Source of the DNA: Pseudorhodobacter antarcticus
Lineage (GTDB): Bacteria > Pseudomonadota > Alphaproteobacteria > Rhodobacterales > Rhodobacteraceae
Direction of reading: 5' to 3'
DNA: 47,058 nt
Assembly (NCBI RefSeq): GCF_900110135.1
Contig: NZ_FOCO01000024.1
Span: 1-47,058, forward strand
The notes beneath the pieces were generated by a model. The model was not told where the DNA came from and searched no databases. It saw only the letters and a list, made by a program, of their open reading frames with translations. The translations under genes were made by a program, and so were the position numbers. Below are positions 26,436-35,176 of the stretch, in pieces. Positions within the stretch are counted from its first letter, which is position 1; each line of letters starts with the position of its first letter.

Positions 26436-28874
26436 ATGGCGGAGTTTCCGAGCCGGGCGCGGGTGGTGATTATTGGCGGCGGGGCGGTGGGCGCGTCGTG
26501 TCTGTATCATTTGGCCAAGGCGGGATGGTCCGACTGTTTGTTGTTGGAAAAGAATGAGTTGACGGCGGGGTCGACCTGGCATGCGGCGGGAAATGTGCCG
26601 ACATTTTCCAGCAGTTGGTCGATTATGAACATGCAGCGATACTCGGCGGAGCTGTACCGGGGTCTTGGGGCCGAGGTCGATTATCCGATGAATTATCATG
26701 TGACGGGGTCGGTGCGGCTGGCGCATAGCGACGAGCGCATGGATGAGTTTCGCCGCGTGGTGGGGATGGGGCGCTATCAGGGGATGGCGTTGGAGTTGTT
26801 GGCACCGCATGAGATCAAGGCGCGCTATCCGTTCTTGGAGGTGCATGACCTGAAAGGCGCGCTTTATGATCCCAATGACGGCGATATTGACCCGGCGCAA
26901 TTGACCCAAGCGCTGGCCAAAGGGGCGCGCAACATGGGGGCGCGGGTGGAACGGTTTTGCCCGGTTTTGTCGGTGCGGCGGGACGGGGATGACTGGGTTA
27001 TTGTGACTGAGAAGGGCGAAGTGCGCTGCGAGTTTGTGGTGAATGCTGCGGGATATTACGCGCGCGAGGTGGGCCAGATGTTTGGCCGCGATGTGCCGAT
27101 GATGGTGATGAGCCATCAGTATATGCTGTTTGACACGGTGCCCGAGGTGGCGGCGCATGCGGCGCAAACGGGGACGAAGCTGCCGTTGCTGCGCGATGTC
27201 GACAGCAGTTATTACCTGCGGCAAGAAAAGAACGGGTTTAACCTTGGGCCGTATGAGCGCAATGGCAAGGCGCATTGGATTTCCAAGGATGACCCGTTTC
27301 CCGCCGATTTCAGTTTCCAGTTGTTCCCCGACGATTTGGAGCGGTTGGAGTGGTATATTGAGGATGCGATGGCGCGGGTGCCGTTGCTGGCAAATGCGCC
27401 GCTGACCAAGGTGATCAACGGGCCGATCCCCTATACCCCTGATGGGAACCCGTTGATCGGGCCGATGCCGGGGGTGCCCAATGCGTTTGAGGCGTGTGTG
27501 TTCACCTTTGGGATTTGTCAGGCGGGCGGTGCGGGCAAGGTGCTGGCGGAATGGGTGACGAAGGGGGCCACCGAGTGGGATATGTGGTCGTGTGATCCGC
27601 GCCGCTTTACCGGGTTTGAAGCGGAGGAATACTGCATTGCCAAGGGGATGGAGGTGTATGGGCATGAATATGGCATGCATTTCCCGCATTACGCTTGGCC
27701 TGCGGGGCGGGGGCAGAAACTAAGCCCCGTGCATGATCGGGTGGCGGCATTGGGCGCGCAGTTTGGGGCCTATAATGGCTGGGAGCGGGCGAATTGGTAC
27801 GCACGTTTGGGCGATGATGTATCGGCTGAAGGAAGCCAGACGTGGAAGCGGGACGGCGCTTGGTTTGGTGCCGTGCGCGCCGAATGTGAGGCGGTGCGCG
27901 ATGCGGCGGGGATTTTGGATTTGCCGGGGTTTTCACGCTATCGTTTGACGGGGGCGGGGGCGGCGGCGTGGTTGTCACGCCAGATTACGGGCCGGATGCC
28001 GAGCGTGGGGCGCGTGGGGCTGGCGTATTTCGCGGATGATCTGGGGCGGGTTGTGACGGAGATGTCAATCGTGCGTCTTGGTCCTGATGACATGACCTTG
28101 ATCACGGCGGCAACGGCACAAGCGCATGATTATGACTGGTTGGCGCGGCATTTGGCGCCGGGGTTGGTGCTGGAGGATGTCAGTGCGCAGTTTGCCTGCC
28201 AGATTGTGACGGGGCCTGCATCGCGCGCGATTATGGCGCAGGTGTGCGGGGCGGATTTGGCGCTGCCGTGGTTGAGCCATCAGGAAACGGAAATTGCCGG
28301 GCGCTGGGTGCGGTTGTTGCGCGTGTCGTTTGCGGGGGAGCTGGGCTGGGAGGTTCATACGCGGGTTGCCGATACGGGCGTGGTGTATGATGCGGTGATG
28401 GCGGCGGGGGCCGCGCATGGCTTGCGCCCCTTTGGGATGTTTGCGCTGAATTCCTTGCGGATTGAAAAGGGATACCGCGCGTGGAAAGGCGATTTGTCGA
28501 CCGATTACACGGTGTTGCAAGGGGGCCTTGAGCGGTTTGTCGATTGGGACCACGCGTTTCGCGGCAAGGCGGCACTGGCTGCCGAAAAGCAGGCTGGGGT
28601 GACCAAGCAGTTTGCGACCTTGATGATTGAGGCGGGGGATTATGACCCGCCCTATATGTCAACGATTTGGCACGGGGATACGGTGGTCGGTGAGGTGACC
28701 AGCGGGTATTTTGGCCACCGGGTTGGGGCGTGTATTGGGTTGGGCATGGTGCGGTCGGATTTGCACGCGCCGGGGACAGCGTTGGAGGTGGAAATTTTCG
28801 GGGTGCGGCACCGGGCCGTGGTGCAAGCGGATGCGCCGATGTGGGACGCGAAAAACGCGCGGATTAGGGCATAG
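26436..28874 (+). CDS. FAD-dependent demethylating dehydrogenase with GcvT domain (dimethylglycine/sarcosine type), 1
   Basis: An 812-residue fusion of a D-amino-acid-oxidase-like FAD domain (VVIIGGGAVGASCLYHLAKA, covalent-FAD motif STWHAAG with His 49) with an FAO_M spacer and a C-terminal folate-binding GcvT domain (about residues 440-800; MFALNSLRIEKGYRAWKGD is the diagnostic segment). Dimethylglycine and sarcosine dehydrogenases of this layout oxidise an N-methyl group and hand it to tetrahydrofolate as methylene-THF. Exact substrate is unknown. It is transcribed alone from the LysR-controlled divergent region and ends seven bases from the convergent XRE gene. Confidence 0.88.
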   Translation: MAEFPSRARVVIIGGGAVGASCLYHLAKAGWSDCLLLEKNELTAGSTWHAAGNVPTFSSSWSIMNMQRYSAELYRGLGAEVDYPMNYHVTGSVRLAHSDERMDEFRRVVGMGRYQGMALELLAPHEIKARYPFLEVHDLKGALYDPNDGDIDPAQLTQALAKGARNMGARVERFCPVLSVRRDGDDWVIVTEKGEVRCEFVVNAAGYYAREVGQMFGRDVPMMVMSHQYMLFDTVPEVAAHAAQTGTKLPLLRDVDSSYYLRQEKNGFNLGPYERNGKAHWISKDDPFPADFSFQLFPDDLERLEWYIEDAMARVPLLANAPLTKVINGPIPYTPDGNPLIGPMPGVPNAFEACVFTFGICQAGGAGKVLAEWVTKGATEWDMWSCDPRRFTGFEAEEYCIAKGMEVYGHEYGMHFPHYAWPAGRGQKLSPVHDRVAALGAQFGAYNGWERANWYARLGDDVSAEGSQTWKRDGAWFGAVRAECEAVRDAAGILDLPGFSRYRLTGAGAAAWLSRQITGRMPSVGRVGLAYFADDLGRVVTEMSIVRLGPDDMTLITAATAQAHDYDWLARHLAPGLVLEDVSAQFACQIVTGPASRAIMAQVCGADLALPWLSHQETEIAGRWVRLLRVSFAGELGWEVHTRVADTGVVYDAVMAAGAAHGLRPFGMFALNSLRIEKGYRAWKGDLSTDYTVLQGGLERFVDWDHAFRGKAALAAEKQAGVTKQFATLMIEAGDYDPPYMSTIWHGDTVVGEVTSGYFGHRVGACIGLGMVRSDLHAPGTALEVEIFGVRHRAVVQADAPMWDAKNARIRA

Positions 28875-28881
28875 GACCGTG

Positions 28882-29436
28882 TCAATAAATCGGGGGCGCA
28901 ACAATCCAGATCACAACGGCGGGCGTGTCGCCGGGGTTATGCCATGCATAGGGTTTTCCGGCGAATTGAAAGCTGTCGCCGGGTGTAAGGGTGAAATCCA
29001 CGGCGTCGATGGTGATGACCAACTGGCCGGACAGCAGCACGCCGCCATCCTCTCGTTCCGGGCGGGGTTGGATGGTTTTGCTGCGCGCCTTGGGGGCAAA
29101 GCTGGATTTCAGCATCTCAAAACTGCCGCCAAGACCGGGGGAAAGCAATTCCTCCTCCAAGCCATGGGTGGCATCGCCAATCGGGGTTCTGTCTGCGACA
29201 CGTTGGATGATGCCGCGTTCGGATGCGGTGCGGCTGGCGGAGCGAAAGAAAAAGCTGATGGTGACGCCAAGGATTTCGGCAAGGCGGCCAAGGTCGGGTA
29301 TTGCGGGCAGGGTTTGGCCACGCTCGACCTGACTGAGCCAGCCGACGGAGCGCCCGACCTGTGCGGCGAGCGCGGCCAGCGTCAGCCCGCGCGCCTTGCG
29401 CAAAGCGCGTATATCTTGGCCGACTTGTTCGCTCAT
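28882..29436 (-). CDS. XRE-family regulator with C-terminal cupin domain
   Basis: A 184-residue regulator: lambda-repressor-like helix-turn-helix at residues 6-60 (IRALRKARGLTLAALAAQVG, SVGWLSQVERGQTLPAI) followed by a cupin_2 sensor domain at about 100-180 (GGVLLSGQLVITIDAVDFTL, PGDSFQFAGKPYAWHNPGD). PuuR-like proteins of this layout commonly govern amine or amino-acid catabolism. A good Shine-Dalgarno AAAGGAG precedes ATG 29436. It is divergent from the second flavoprotein gene and probably controls the 29625-36075 operon. Confidence 0.9.
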   Translation of the reverse strand: MSEQVGQDIRALRKARGLTLAALAAQVGRSVGWLSQVERGQTLPAIPDLGRLAEILGVTISFFFRSASRTASERGIIQRVADRTPIGDATHGLEEELLSPGLGGSFEMLKSSFAPKARSKTIQPRPEREDGGVLLSGQLVITIDAVDFTLTPGDSFQFAGKPYAWHNPGDTPAVVIWIVAPPIY

Positions 29437-29528
29437 CCCCGTTCTCCTTTGCGGCAAGGTGCGGTGAAACTGGGGGCAGAGGCAAGGCCAAAGCTGAAAA
29501 AATGGTGTGGATTGAGGGGTGGTGTGAA

Positions 29529-29576
29529 GTTTATTAGTGTTTTTACTTTGGAGTGAATAAACCGTTTGAAATTTCA
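29529..29576. promoter_or_regulatory. Candidate operators in the XRE/flavoprotein divergent region
   Basis: In an AT-rich island inside GC-rich surroundings, GTTTATT (29529-29535) and AATAAAC (29556-29562) form an inverted repeat with 20 bases between, each flanked inside by AGTG; a perfect 10-bp palindrome TGAAATTTCA follows at 29567-29576. These are plausible binding sites for the XRE/cupin regulator. No promoter could be fixed with confidence. Confidence 0.45.
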
Positions 29577-29624
29577 TTTATGCTTGCGCATTGATGGTGT
29601 ATCTTATCCCATATGGAGTTTTTG

Positions 29625-32060
29625 ATGTCTTTGGTCCCTAAAACAGCGCGTGCAGTTATCATCGGGGGCGGGATTTCCGGCTGCTCGGTCGCGTATCATT
29701 TGGCACGCGCCGGGTGGACGGATATTGTGTTGTTGGAGCGTAAGCGCCTGACATCGGGCACCACTTGGCACGCGGCGGGGTTGATTGGGCAGTTGCGCGG
29801 AACCGCCAATATGACCCGGCTGGCGAAATATTCGGCGGATTTATATGTAAAGCTGGAGGCGGAAACCGGGGTGGCCACAGGGATGCGGCAGGTGGGCTCA
29901 ATCTCGGTGGCGCTGACGGCGGCCCGGCATGAGGAGTTGTTGCGCCAAGCCACGACCGCGCGGATTTTCGGGGTGGATGTGGCGGAAGTGTCGCCCACCG
30001 AGGTGAAGGCGATGTACCCGCATTTGAACGTGTCCGATGTGGTGGGCGCGGTGCATTTGCCGCTGGATGGGCAATGTGACCCGACCAATATCGCCATGGC
30101 GCTGGCCAAAGGCGCACGGATGCGCGGCGCGCGGATTTGTGAGGGGGTGAAGGTGACGAGCGTTACCAAGGCTGGGGGCCGGGTGACGGGGGTGGATTAT
30201 GTGGTGGAGGGAGAGCCCGGGCATATTGCCTGCGATGTGGTGGTCAACTGCGGCGGCATGTGGGGGCGCGATTTGGCCGAAGCCAGTGGCGTGACATTGC
30301 CGCTGCATGCGTGCGAACATTTCTATTTGGTCACCGAACCGATTGCGGGCCTTGGCCATTTGCCGGTGCTGCGGGTGCCGGATGAATGTGCGTATTATAA
30401 ATCGGACGCGGGCAAGATGATGATTGGCGCGTTTGAGCCGAAAGCGAAACCGTGGGGGATGGGCGGCATCCGCGAAGATTTCGAATTTGACACGCTGCCC
30501 GAAGATTGGGACCATTTCCAGCCCATCTTAGAGGCCGCGATGGAGCGGATGCCGATGTTCCAAACTGCGGGCATCCATACGTTTTTCAACGGGCCCGAAA
30601 GTTTTACCCCCGATGATCGGTACTATATGGGCGAGGCACCCGAACTGGGCGGATACTGGGTGGCGGCGGGGTACAATTCCGTGGGCATCGCCGGGTCGGG
30701 CGGTGCGGGCATGGCGCTGGCGCATTGGATTACCGAAGGCGAGGCCCCGTTTGATTTGTGGGAGGTCGATATTCGGCGTGCGCAGCCGTTCCAGCGCAAC
30801 CGCAGCTATTTGAAGGAGCGCGTGTCGGAGACTTTGGGGCTGCTTTACGCCGACCACTTCCCTTATCGGCAGATGGCGACCAGTCGAGGCGTGCGGCGGT
30901 CGCCCTTGCATGAACACCTGAGGGCGCGGGGCGCGGTGTTTGGTGAGGTGGCGGGCTGGGAGCGGGCGAATTGGTTTGCAGCCGAGGGCCAAGCGCGGGA
31001 ATACGAATATTCTTGGGGGCGGCAGAATTGGTTTGAAAATGCGGCCGCCGAGCATAAGGCGGTGCGCAACAGCGTTGGGCTGTTTGATATGACGTCCTTT
31101 GGCAAAATTCGGGTGGAAGGACGCGATGCTTGCGCGTACTTGCAAAGGGTTTGCGCCAATGATGTGGACGTGGCGGTGGGGCGGATTGTGTACACCCAAA
31201 TGCTGAACCCGCGCGGCGGGATTGAGAGTGATTTGACCGTCACGCGCCTGTCCGAGACCGCGTATCTTATGGTGGTGCCGGGGGCGACGTTGCAGCGCGA
31301 TTTGGCGTGGTTGCGCCGGCATTTGGACGGGTTTGTGGTGGTCACGGATGTCACCGCGGCGGAGGCGGTGCTGTGTGTGATGGGGCCAGCGTCCCGCGCG
31401 CTGTTGCAGGCGGTGAGCCCTGCGGATTTCAGCAATGACGCGCATCCCTTTGGCACAGTACGCGAAATTGAGATTGGCATGGGGTTGGCGCGGGCGCACC
31501 GGGTGACCTATGTGGGCGAATTGGGGTGGGAGTTGTATGTATCGACCGACCAAGCCGCGCATGTTTTTGAGGTGTTGGAGGCTGCTGATAAGGGCATGGT
31601 TCTGTGCGGGCTGCATGTGTTGGACAGCTGCCGGATTGAAAAAGGCTATCGCCATTTTGGCCATGATATCACCGATGAGGATCATGTGCTGGAGGCGGGC
31701 CTTGGGTTTGCGGTGAAATCTGGCAAGGGCGATTTCATTGGGCGCGAGGCGGTTTTGCGCAAGCGTGAGGCGGGACTTTTGCGGCGGATGGTGCAGTTCA
31801 AGCTGCGTGACCCCATGCCGATGCTATACCACAATGAGGCGATTGTGCGTGATGGGCGCATCGTGGGGCCGATCACATCGGGCAATTATGGGCATCATTT
31901 GGGGGGTGCGGTTGGCCTTGGCTATGTGCCTTGCGCGGGGGAAAGTGCGGAGCAGGTGCTTGCGTCCACCTATGAGATTGAGGTGGCCGGGCGGCGGTTT
32001 GCGGCGGATGCATCATTGGCGCCGATGTATGACCCAAAGGCCGAGCGTGTGCGGATGTGA
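29625..32060 (+). CDS. FAD-dependent demethylating dehydrogenase with GcvT domain (dimethylglycine/sarcosine type), 2
   Basis: An 811-residue paralogue of the 26436 gene with the same layout: FAD motif AVIIGGGISGCSVAYHLARA, covalent-FAD motif TTWHAAG (His 49), FAO_M spacer, then GcvT domains (LHVLDSCRIEKGYRHFGHDI). The C-terminal part YEIEVAGRRFAADASLAPMYD is the GcvT_C barrel. ATG 29625 is chosen because GGAG stands six bases upstream; an ATG four codons earlier would leave no such site. It leads an operon with the MttB homologue, aldehyde dehydrogenase and hydroxyacid dehydrogenase, so the pair of paralogues may remove successive methyl groups. Confidence 0.88.
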   Translation: MSLVPKTARAVIIGGGISGCSVAYHLARAGWTDIVLLERKRLTSGTTWHAAGLIGQLRGTANMTRLAKYSADLYVKLEAETGVATGMRQVGSISVALTAARHEELLRQATTARIFGVDVAEVSPTEVKAMYPHLNVSDVVGAVHLPLDGQCDPTNIAMALAKGARMRGARICEGVKVTSVTKAGGRVTGVDYVVEGEPGHIACDVVVNCGGMWGRDLAEASGVTLPLHACEHFYLVTEPIAGLGHLPVLRVPDECAYYKSDAGKMMIGAFEPKAKPWGMGGIREDFEFDTLPEDWDHFQPILEAAMERMPMFQTAGIHTFFNGPESFTPDDRYYMGEAPELGGYWVAAGYNSVGIAGSGGAGMALAHWITEGEAPFDLWEVDIRRAQPFQRNRSYLKERVSETLGLLYADHFPYRQMATSRGVRRSPLHEHLRARGAVFGEVAGWERANWFAAEGQAREYEYSWGRQNWFENAAAEHKAVRNSVGLFDMTSFGKIRVEGRDACAYLQRVCANDVDVAVGRIVYTQMLNPRGGIESDLTVTRLSETAYLMVVPGATLQRDLAWLRRHLDGFVVVTDVTAAEAVLCVMGPASRALLQAVSPADFSNDAHPFGTVREIEIGMGLARAHRVTYVGELGWELYVSTDQAAHVFEVLEAADKGMVLCGLHVLDSCRIEKGYRHFGHDITDEDHVLEAGLGFAVKSGKGDFIGREAVLRKREAGLLRRMVQFKLRDPMPMLYHNEAIVRDGRIVGPITSGNYGHHLGGAVGLGYVPCAGESAEQVLASTYEIEVAGRRFAADASLAPMYDPKAERVRM

Positions 32061-32066
32061 GATGCG

Positions 32067-32150
32067 CCGGGGGTAGTTCCCCGGACCGAGACGAAAGCCG
32101 GGGGGCCAGCCCCCCGGACCAAGGTGAAAGCCGGGGGGCCAGCCCCCCGG
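32067..32150 (+). repeat. Three tandem GC hairpins between flavoprotein 2 and the mttB-like gene
   Basis: Two identical hairpins with 9-bp arms CCGGGGGGC/GCCCCCCGG and a CA loop (32098-32117 and 32131-32150) are preceded by a shorter one, CCGGGG/CCCCGG (32067-32084). The units share flanks GGACC and GAAAG and repeat every 31-33 bases. They lack T-runs; they may slow polymerase or set mRNA levels within the operon. Confidence 0.75.
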
Positions 32151-32158
32151 TCCCCCCG

Positions 32159-32185
32159 GGATATTTTTGAACAGAAAAAGGGTGG
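32159..32185 (+). repeat. GGATATTT/AACAGAAAAAG dispersed repeat, copy 2
   Basis: GGATATTTTTGAACAGAAAA followed by AGGGTGG lies just before the ATG at 32190, as copy 1 does before 26436. It directly follows the GC hairpins. Confidence 0.75.
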
Positions 32186-32189
32186 CGGG

Positions 32190-33749
32190 ATGGATGATTT
32201 GATCGAGATGTGTGAGCCGGCACGGGCGCGGGCAGGGCGGACGGGTGGGCGGGCGAGCCGGGTGGCGATGCGCAGCGCACCGCTGGCCGATGATGTGCGG
32301 CCGGTGCGCGGCGGCATGGCAGGGGGGCAGTATAAGCCGTTGAGTGAGGCGGGGGTGGCGCAAATCCATGAAGCGGCGTTGCAGGCGCTGGAGGAGATTG
32401 GGCTGTCCCAAGCGCCGCCATCGGGGGTTAAGTTGTTGACGGATGCGGGCGCGATTGAGGGCGATGACGGGCGCATTCGGTTCCCGCGCGCGCTGGTCGA
32501 GGATATGTTGGCGATTGCCGCGCGCAACATCACGCTGCATGCCCGCGACCCCAAGCATGACCTGCATTTGTCAGGGTCCAAGGTGCATTACGGCACGGCG
32601 GGGGCGGCGGTGCATATTGTGGACCCGTTCACGCTGGATTACCGCGAAAGCACGGCGCAGGATTTGTATGATGCCGCGCGGTTGGTGGATAACTTGGACA
32701 ATATCCATTTTTATCAACGCACGATGGTGTGCCGCGATGTGGTTGATAACCTTGAGATGGATTTGAACACGCTGTACGGATCGATTTCCGGGACGCGCAA
32801 ACATGTGGGTACGTCGTTTAGCGACCCAAGCCATGTCGCGGCGTGTTTTGACATGCTCTATACCGTAGCGGGCGGCGAGGAGCGGTGGTTGGAGCGGCCG
32901 TTTGTGTCCAATTCCAACTGTTTTGTGGTGCCGCCGATGAAGTTCGCTGAGGAAAGCTGCATCGTGATGGAGGATTGTATTCGGCGCGGAATGCCGATGC
33001 TTTTGCTGTCGGCGGGCCAAGCCGGGGCGACCGCCCCTGCGCCGATTGCGTTGACGATTGTGCAGGCGGTGGCGGAGTGTTTGGCGGGGGTGGTTTATGC
33101 CAATGCCATCAAGCCCGGTGCGCCCTGTATCTTTGGCACTTGGCCGTTTGTGTCGGATTTGCGCACGGGGGCGATGTCGGGCGGATCGGCGGAGCAGGCG
33201 CTGCTGACTGCGGGTTGCGCGCAGATGCACCGGTTTTACGACCTGCCGGGGGGGGCGGCCAGCGGCATATCGGACAGCAAACTGCCCGATATGCAGGCCG
33301 GATGGGAGCAGGGGATAACCAATGCGCTGGCGGGCCTTTCGGGGTTGAACATGTGTTATGAGGCGGTGGGGATGCATGCATCCTTGCTGGGGTTCTGTTT
33401 GGAAAGTCTGGTTCTGGGCGATGATTTGCTGGGGCAAGCGATGCGGTTGGTGCGGGGCATTGATGTGACGCCCGACAGCACGTCGATTGATGCGATGCGC
33501 GAGGTTTGTATGGGCGGGCCGGGGCATTATCTGGGGTCTGATCAGACGTTAAAACTGATGCAGACAGAGTATATTTACCCAAGCGTTGCCAATCGCATGT
33601 CGCCCAAAGAGTGGAACGAGGCGGGCAAGCCTTTGTTGCTGGACAAGGCATTTGCGCGCAAAAATGCGATTTTGGCAAAGGCCGGGCGGCAGATTGACCC
33701 CGAAATTGATGCCGCAATCCGGGCGAAATACCGGATTTATTTCCAATGA
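32190..33749 (+). CDS. MttB-family (non-pyrrolysine) methylamine methyltransferase
   Basis: A 519-residue TIM-barrel protein of the MttB superfamily. Archaeal MttB needs an in-frame amber codon for pyrrolysine; this gene has one uninterrupted frame and no amber, so it belongs to the large non-pyrrolysine branch, of which MtgB demethylates glycine betaine, MtpB proline betaine and MtcB carnitine, passing the methyl to a corrinoid protein. Visible segments: LLTDAGAIEGDDGRIRFPRA, LSGSKVHYGTAGAAVHIVD, MVCRDVVDNLEMDLNTLYGS, GAMSGGSAEQALLTAGCAQM. Substrate unknown. Start is ATG 32190 after repeat copy 2; the stop overlaps the aldehyde dehydrogenase start (ATGA). Confidence 0.9.
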   Translation: MDDLIEMCEPARARAGRTGGRASRVAMRSAPLADDVRPVRGGMAGGQYKPLSEAGVAQIHEAALQALEEIGLSQAPPSGVKLLTDAGAIEGDDGRIRFPRALVEDMLAIAARNITLHARDPKHDLHLSGSKVHYGTAGAAVHIVDPFTLDYRESTAQDLYDAARLVDNLDNIHFYQRTMVCRDVVDNLEMDLNTLYGSISGTRKHVGTSFSDPSHVAACFDMLYTVAGGEERWLERPFVSNSNCFVVPPMKFAEESCIVMEDCIRRGMPMLLLSAGQAGATAPAPIALTIVQAVAECLAGVVYANAIKPGAPCIFGTWPFVSDLRTGAMSGGSAEQALLTAGCAQMHRFYDLPGGAASGISDSKLPDMQAGWEQGITNALAGLSGLNMCYEAVGMHASLLGFCLESLVLGDDLLGQAMRLVRGIDVTPDSTSIDAMREVCMGGPGHYLGSDQTLKLMQTEYIYPSVANRMSPKEWNEAGKPLLLDKAFARKNAILAKAGRQIDPEIDAAIRAKYRIYFQ

Positions 33750-35176
33750 TTTCCGCCAATTTGCAGCGGTTTTATAGTGGCGGCGCGTGGGTGGACCCCG
33801 TTGGGGCGGCGCGTTTGGATGTGGAAAACCCCGCGACTGAAGCGGTTTTGGGGCAAGTGGCGCTGGGCACTGCGCAAGATGCAGACCGGGCGGTGGCGGC
33901 GGCGCGCGCGGCGTTTGAGGGGTTTTCCCTGACGCCCGTGGCGGACCGGATTGCGCTGTTGGAGCGCATTTTGGCCGAATACGACGCGCGGGCAGAGGAT
34001 TTTGCCCAAGCGATGCGGCTGGAAATGGGTGCGCCGATCACTTGGGCGCGCGAGGCGCAAGTCTGGGCGGGGCAAGTGCATTTGCAGGCCACGATCGCGG
34101 CGGCAAAGGATTTTGTGTGGGAGGAGGCGCAAGGCTCCACCCGGATTGTGCGCGAAGGGATTGGGGTTTGCGCCCTGATCACGCCGTGGAATTGGCCACT
34201 GAACCAGATTGTGTGCAAGGTGGCCCCGGCGATTGCGGCGGGCTGTACGATGGTGTTGAAACCGTCGGAAATTGCGCCTTTGTCGGCGATTTTATGGGCC
34301 GAAGTGTGCGATGCGGCGGGGGTGCCTGCGGGCGTGTTCAACTTGATCAATGGCACCGGGCCGGAGGTGGGCGCGTATCTGTCGAGCCACCCAGAGGTGG
34401 ATATGGTCAGCTTTACCGGGTCCACGCGGGCGGGCGTGCAGGTGGCGTTGAACGCGGCGCCAAGCGTGAAACGGGTGGCGCAGGAATTGGGCGGGAAATC
34501 GGCCAATATCATTCTGCCCTCGGCCGATATTGCGGGGGCGGTGGCCCAAGGGGTGGCGGCGATCATGTCCAACACCGGGCAAAGCTGCGATGCGCCAACG
34601 CGGATGTTTGTGCCGCGTGCTAGCGTGGCCATGGCGCACCGGGCGGCGGTGGCGGCGGTGGGCGCAATTGTGATTGGCGATACGAATGATGCGGCCGTGA
34701 CGATGGGGCCGCTGGTCAGTCGCGCGCAGTTTGACAAGGTGCAAGGGCTGATTGCGCAAGGGATTGCGGAGGGGGCGACGCTGGTGTGCGGTGGTCTTGG
34801 GCGGCCCGTTGGGATGCGTGCGGGCCATTACGCGCGGCCCACGATTTTTGGCGATGTGACGCCCGATATGGTGATCGCGCGCGAGGAAATCTTTGGCCCC
34901 GTGCTGGTGATACTGCCGTACGACACGGTGGAGGATGCGGTGCGCATGGCCAATGATACGGTCTATGGCTTGGCCGCCTATGTGCAAGGCGATGTGGTGC
35001 AGGCGCGGGCCGTGGCGCGGCAGTTGCGCGCGGGGCAGGTCAATATCAATGGGCCGGACTGGGACGTGTTTGCGCCCTTTGGTGGGTACAAACAATCGGG
35101 CAACGGGCGCGAATATGCCGGCTGGGGCATCCATGATTTTTGCGAAATCAAAGCGATGGTGGGGTTTGGGTCATGA
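33746..35176 (+). CDS. NAD(P)-dependent aldehyde dehydrogenase
   Basis: A 476-residue member of the ALDH superfamily with the full catalytic set: Asn 149 in ITPWNWPLNQI, Glu 247 in AQELGGKSANI, Cys 281 in SNTGQSCDAPTRMF, and the cofactor loop SFTGSTRAG. The late EEIFGPVLVILPYDTVEDAV is standard. It probably oxidises an aldehyde made in the same pathway, such as a semialdehyde from a quaternary amine or formaldehyde-related product; the substrate is not visible. Coupled by ATGA to the MttB gene before and to the next dehydrogenase after. Confidence 0.92.
   Translation: MISANLQRFYSGGAWVDPVGAARLDVENPATEAVLGQVALGTAQDADRAVAAARAAFEGFSLTPVADRIALLERILAEYDARAEDFAQAMRLEMGAPITWAREAQVWAGQVHLQATIAAAKDFVWEEAQGSTRIVREGIGVCALITPWNWPLNQIVCKVAPAIAAGCTMVLKPSEIAPLSAILWAEVCDAAGVPAGVFNLINGTGPEVGAYLSSHPEVDMVSFTGSTRAGVQVALNAAPSVKRVAQELGGKSANIILPSADIAGAVAQGVAAIMSNTGQSCDAPTRMFVPRASVAMAHRAAVAAVGAIVIGDTNDAAVTMGPLVSRAQFDKVQGLIAQGIAEGATLVCGGLGRPVGMRAGHYARPTIFGDVTPDMVIAREEIFGPVLVILPYDTVEDAVRMANDTVYGLAAYVQGDVVQARAVARQLRAGQVNINGPDWDVFAPFGGYKQSGNGREYAGWGIHDFCEIKAMVGFGS

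Noticed and set aside
32067-32150. Tandem repeats considered as a CRISPR array
   Set aside because: Units are palindromic hairpins with near-identical short spacers, only three units, and no cas genes.
32190-33749. Pyrrolysine-containing MttB
   Set aside because: The frame has no internal amber codon, so it is a non-pyrrolysine homologue.
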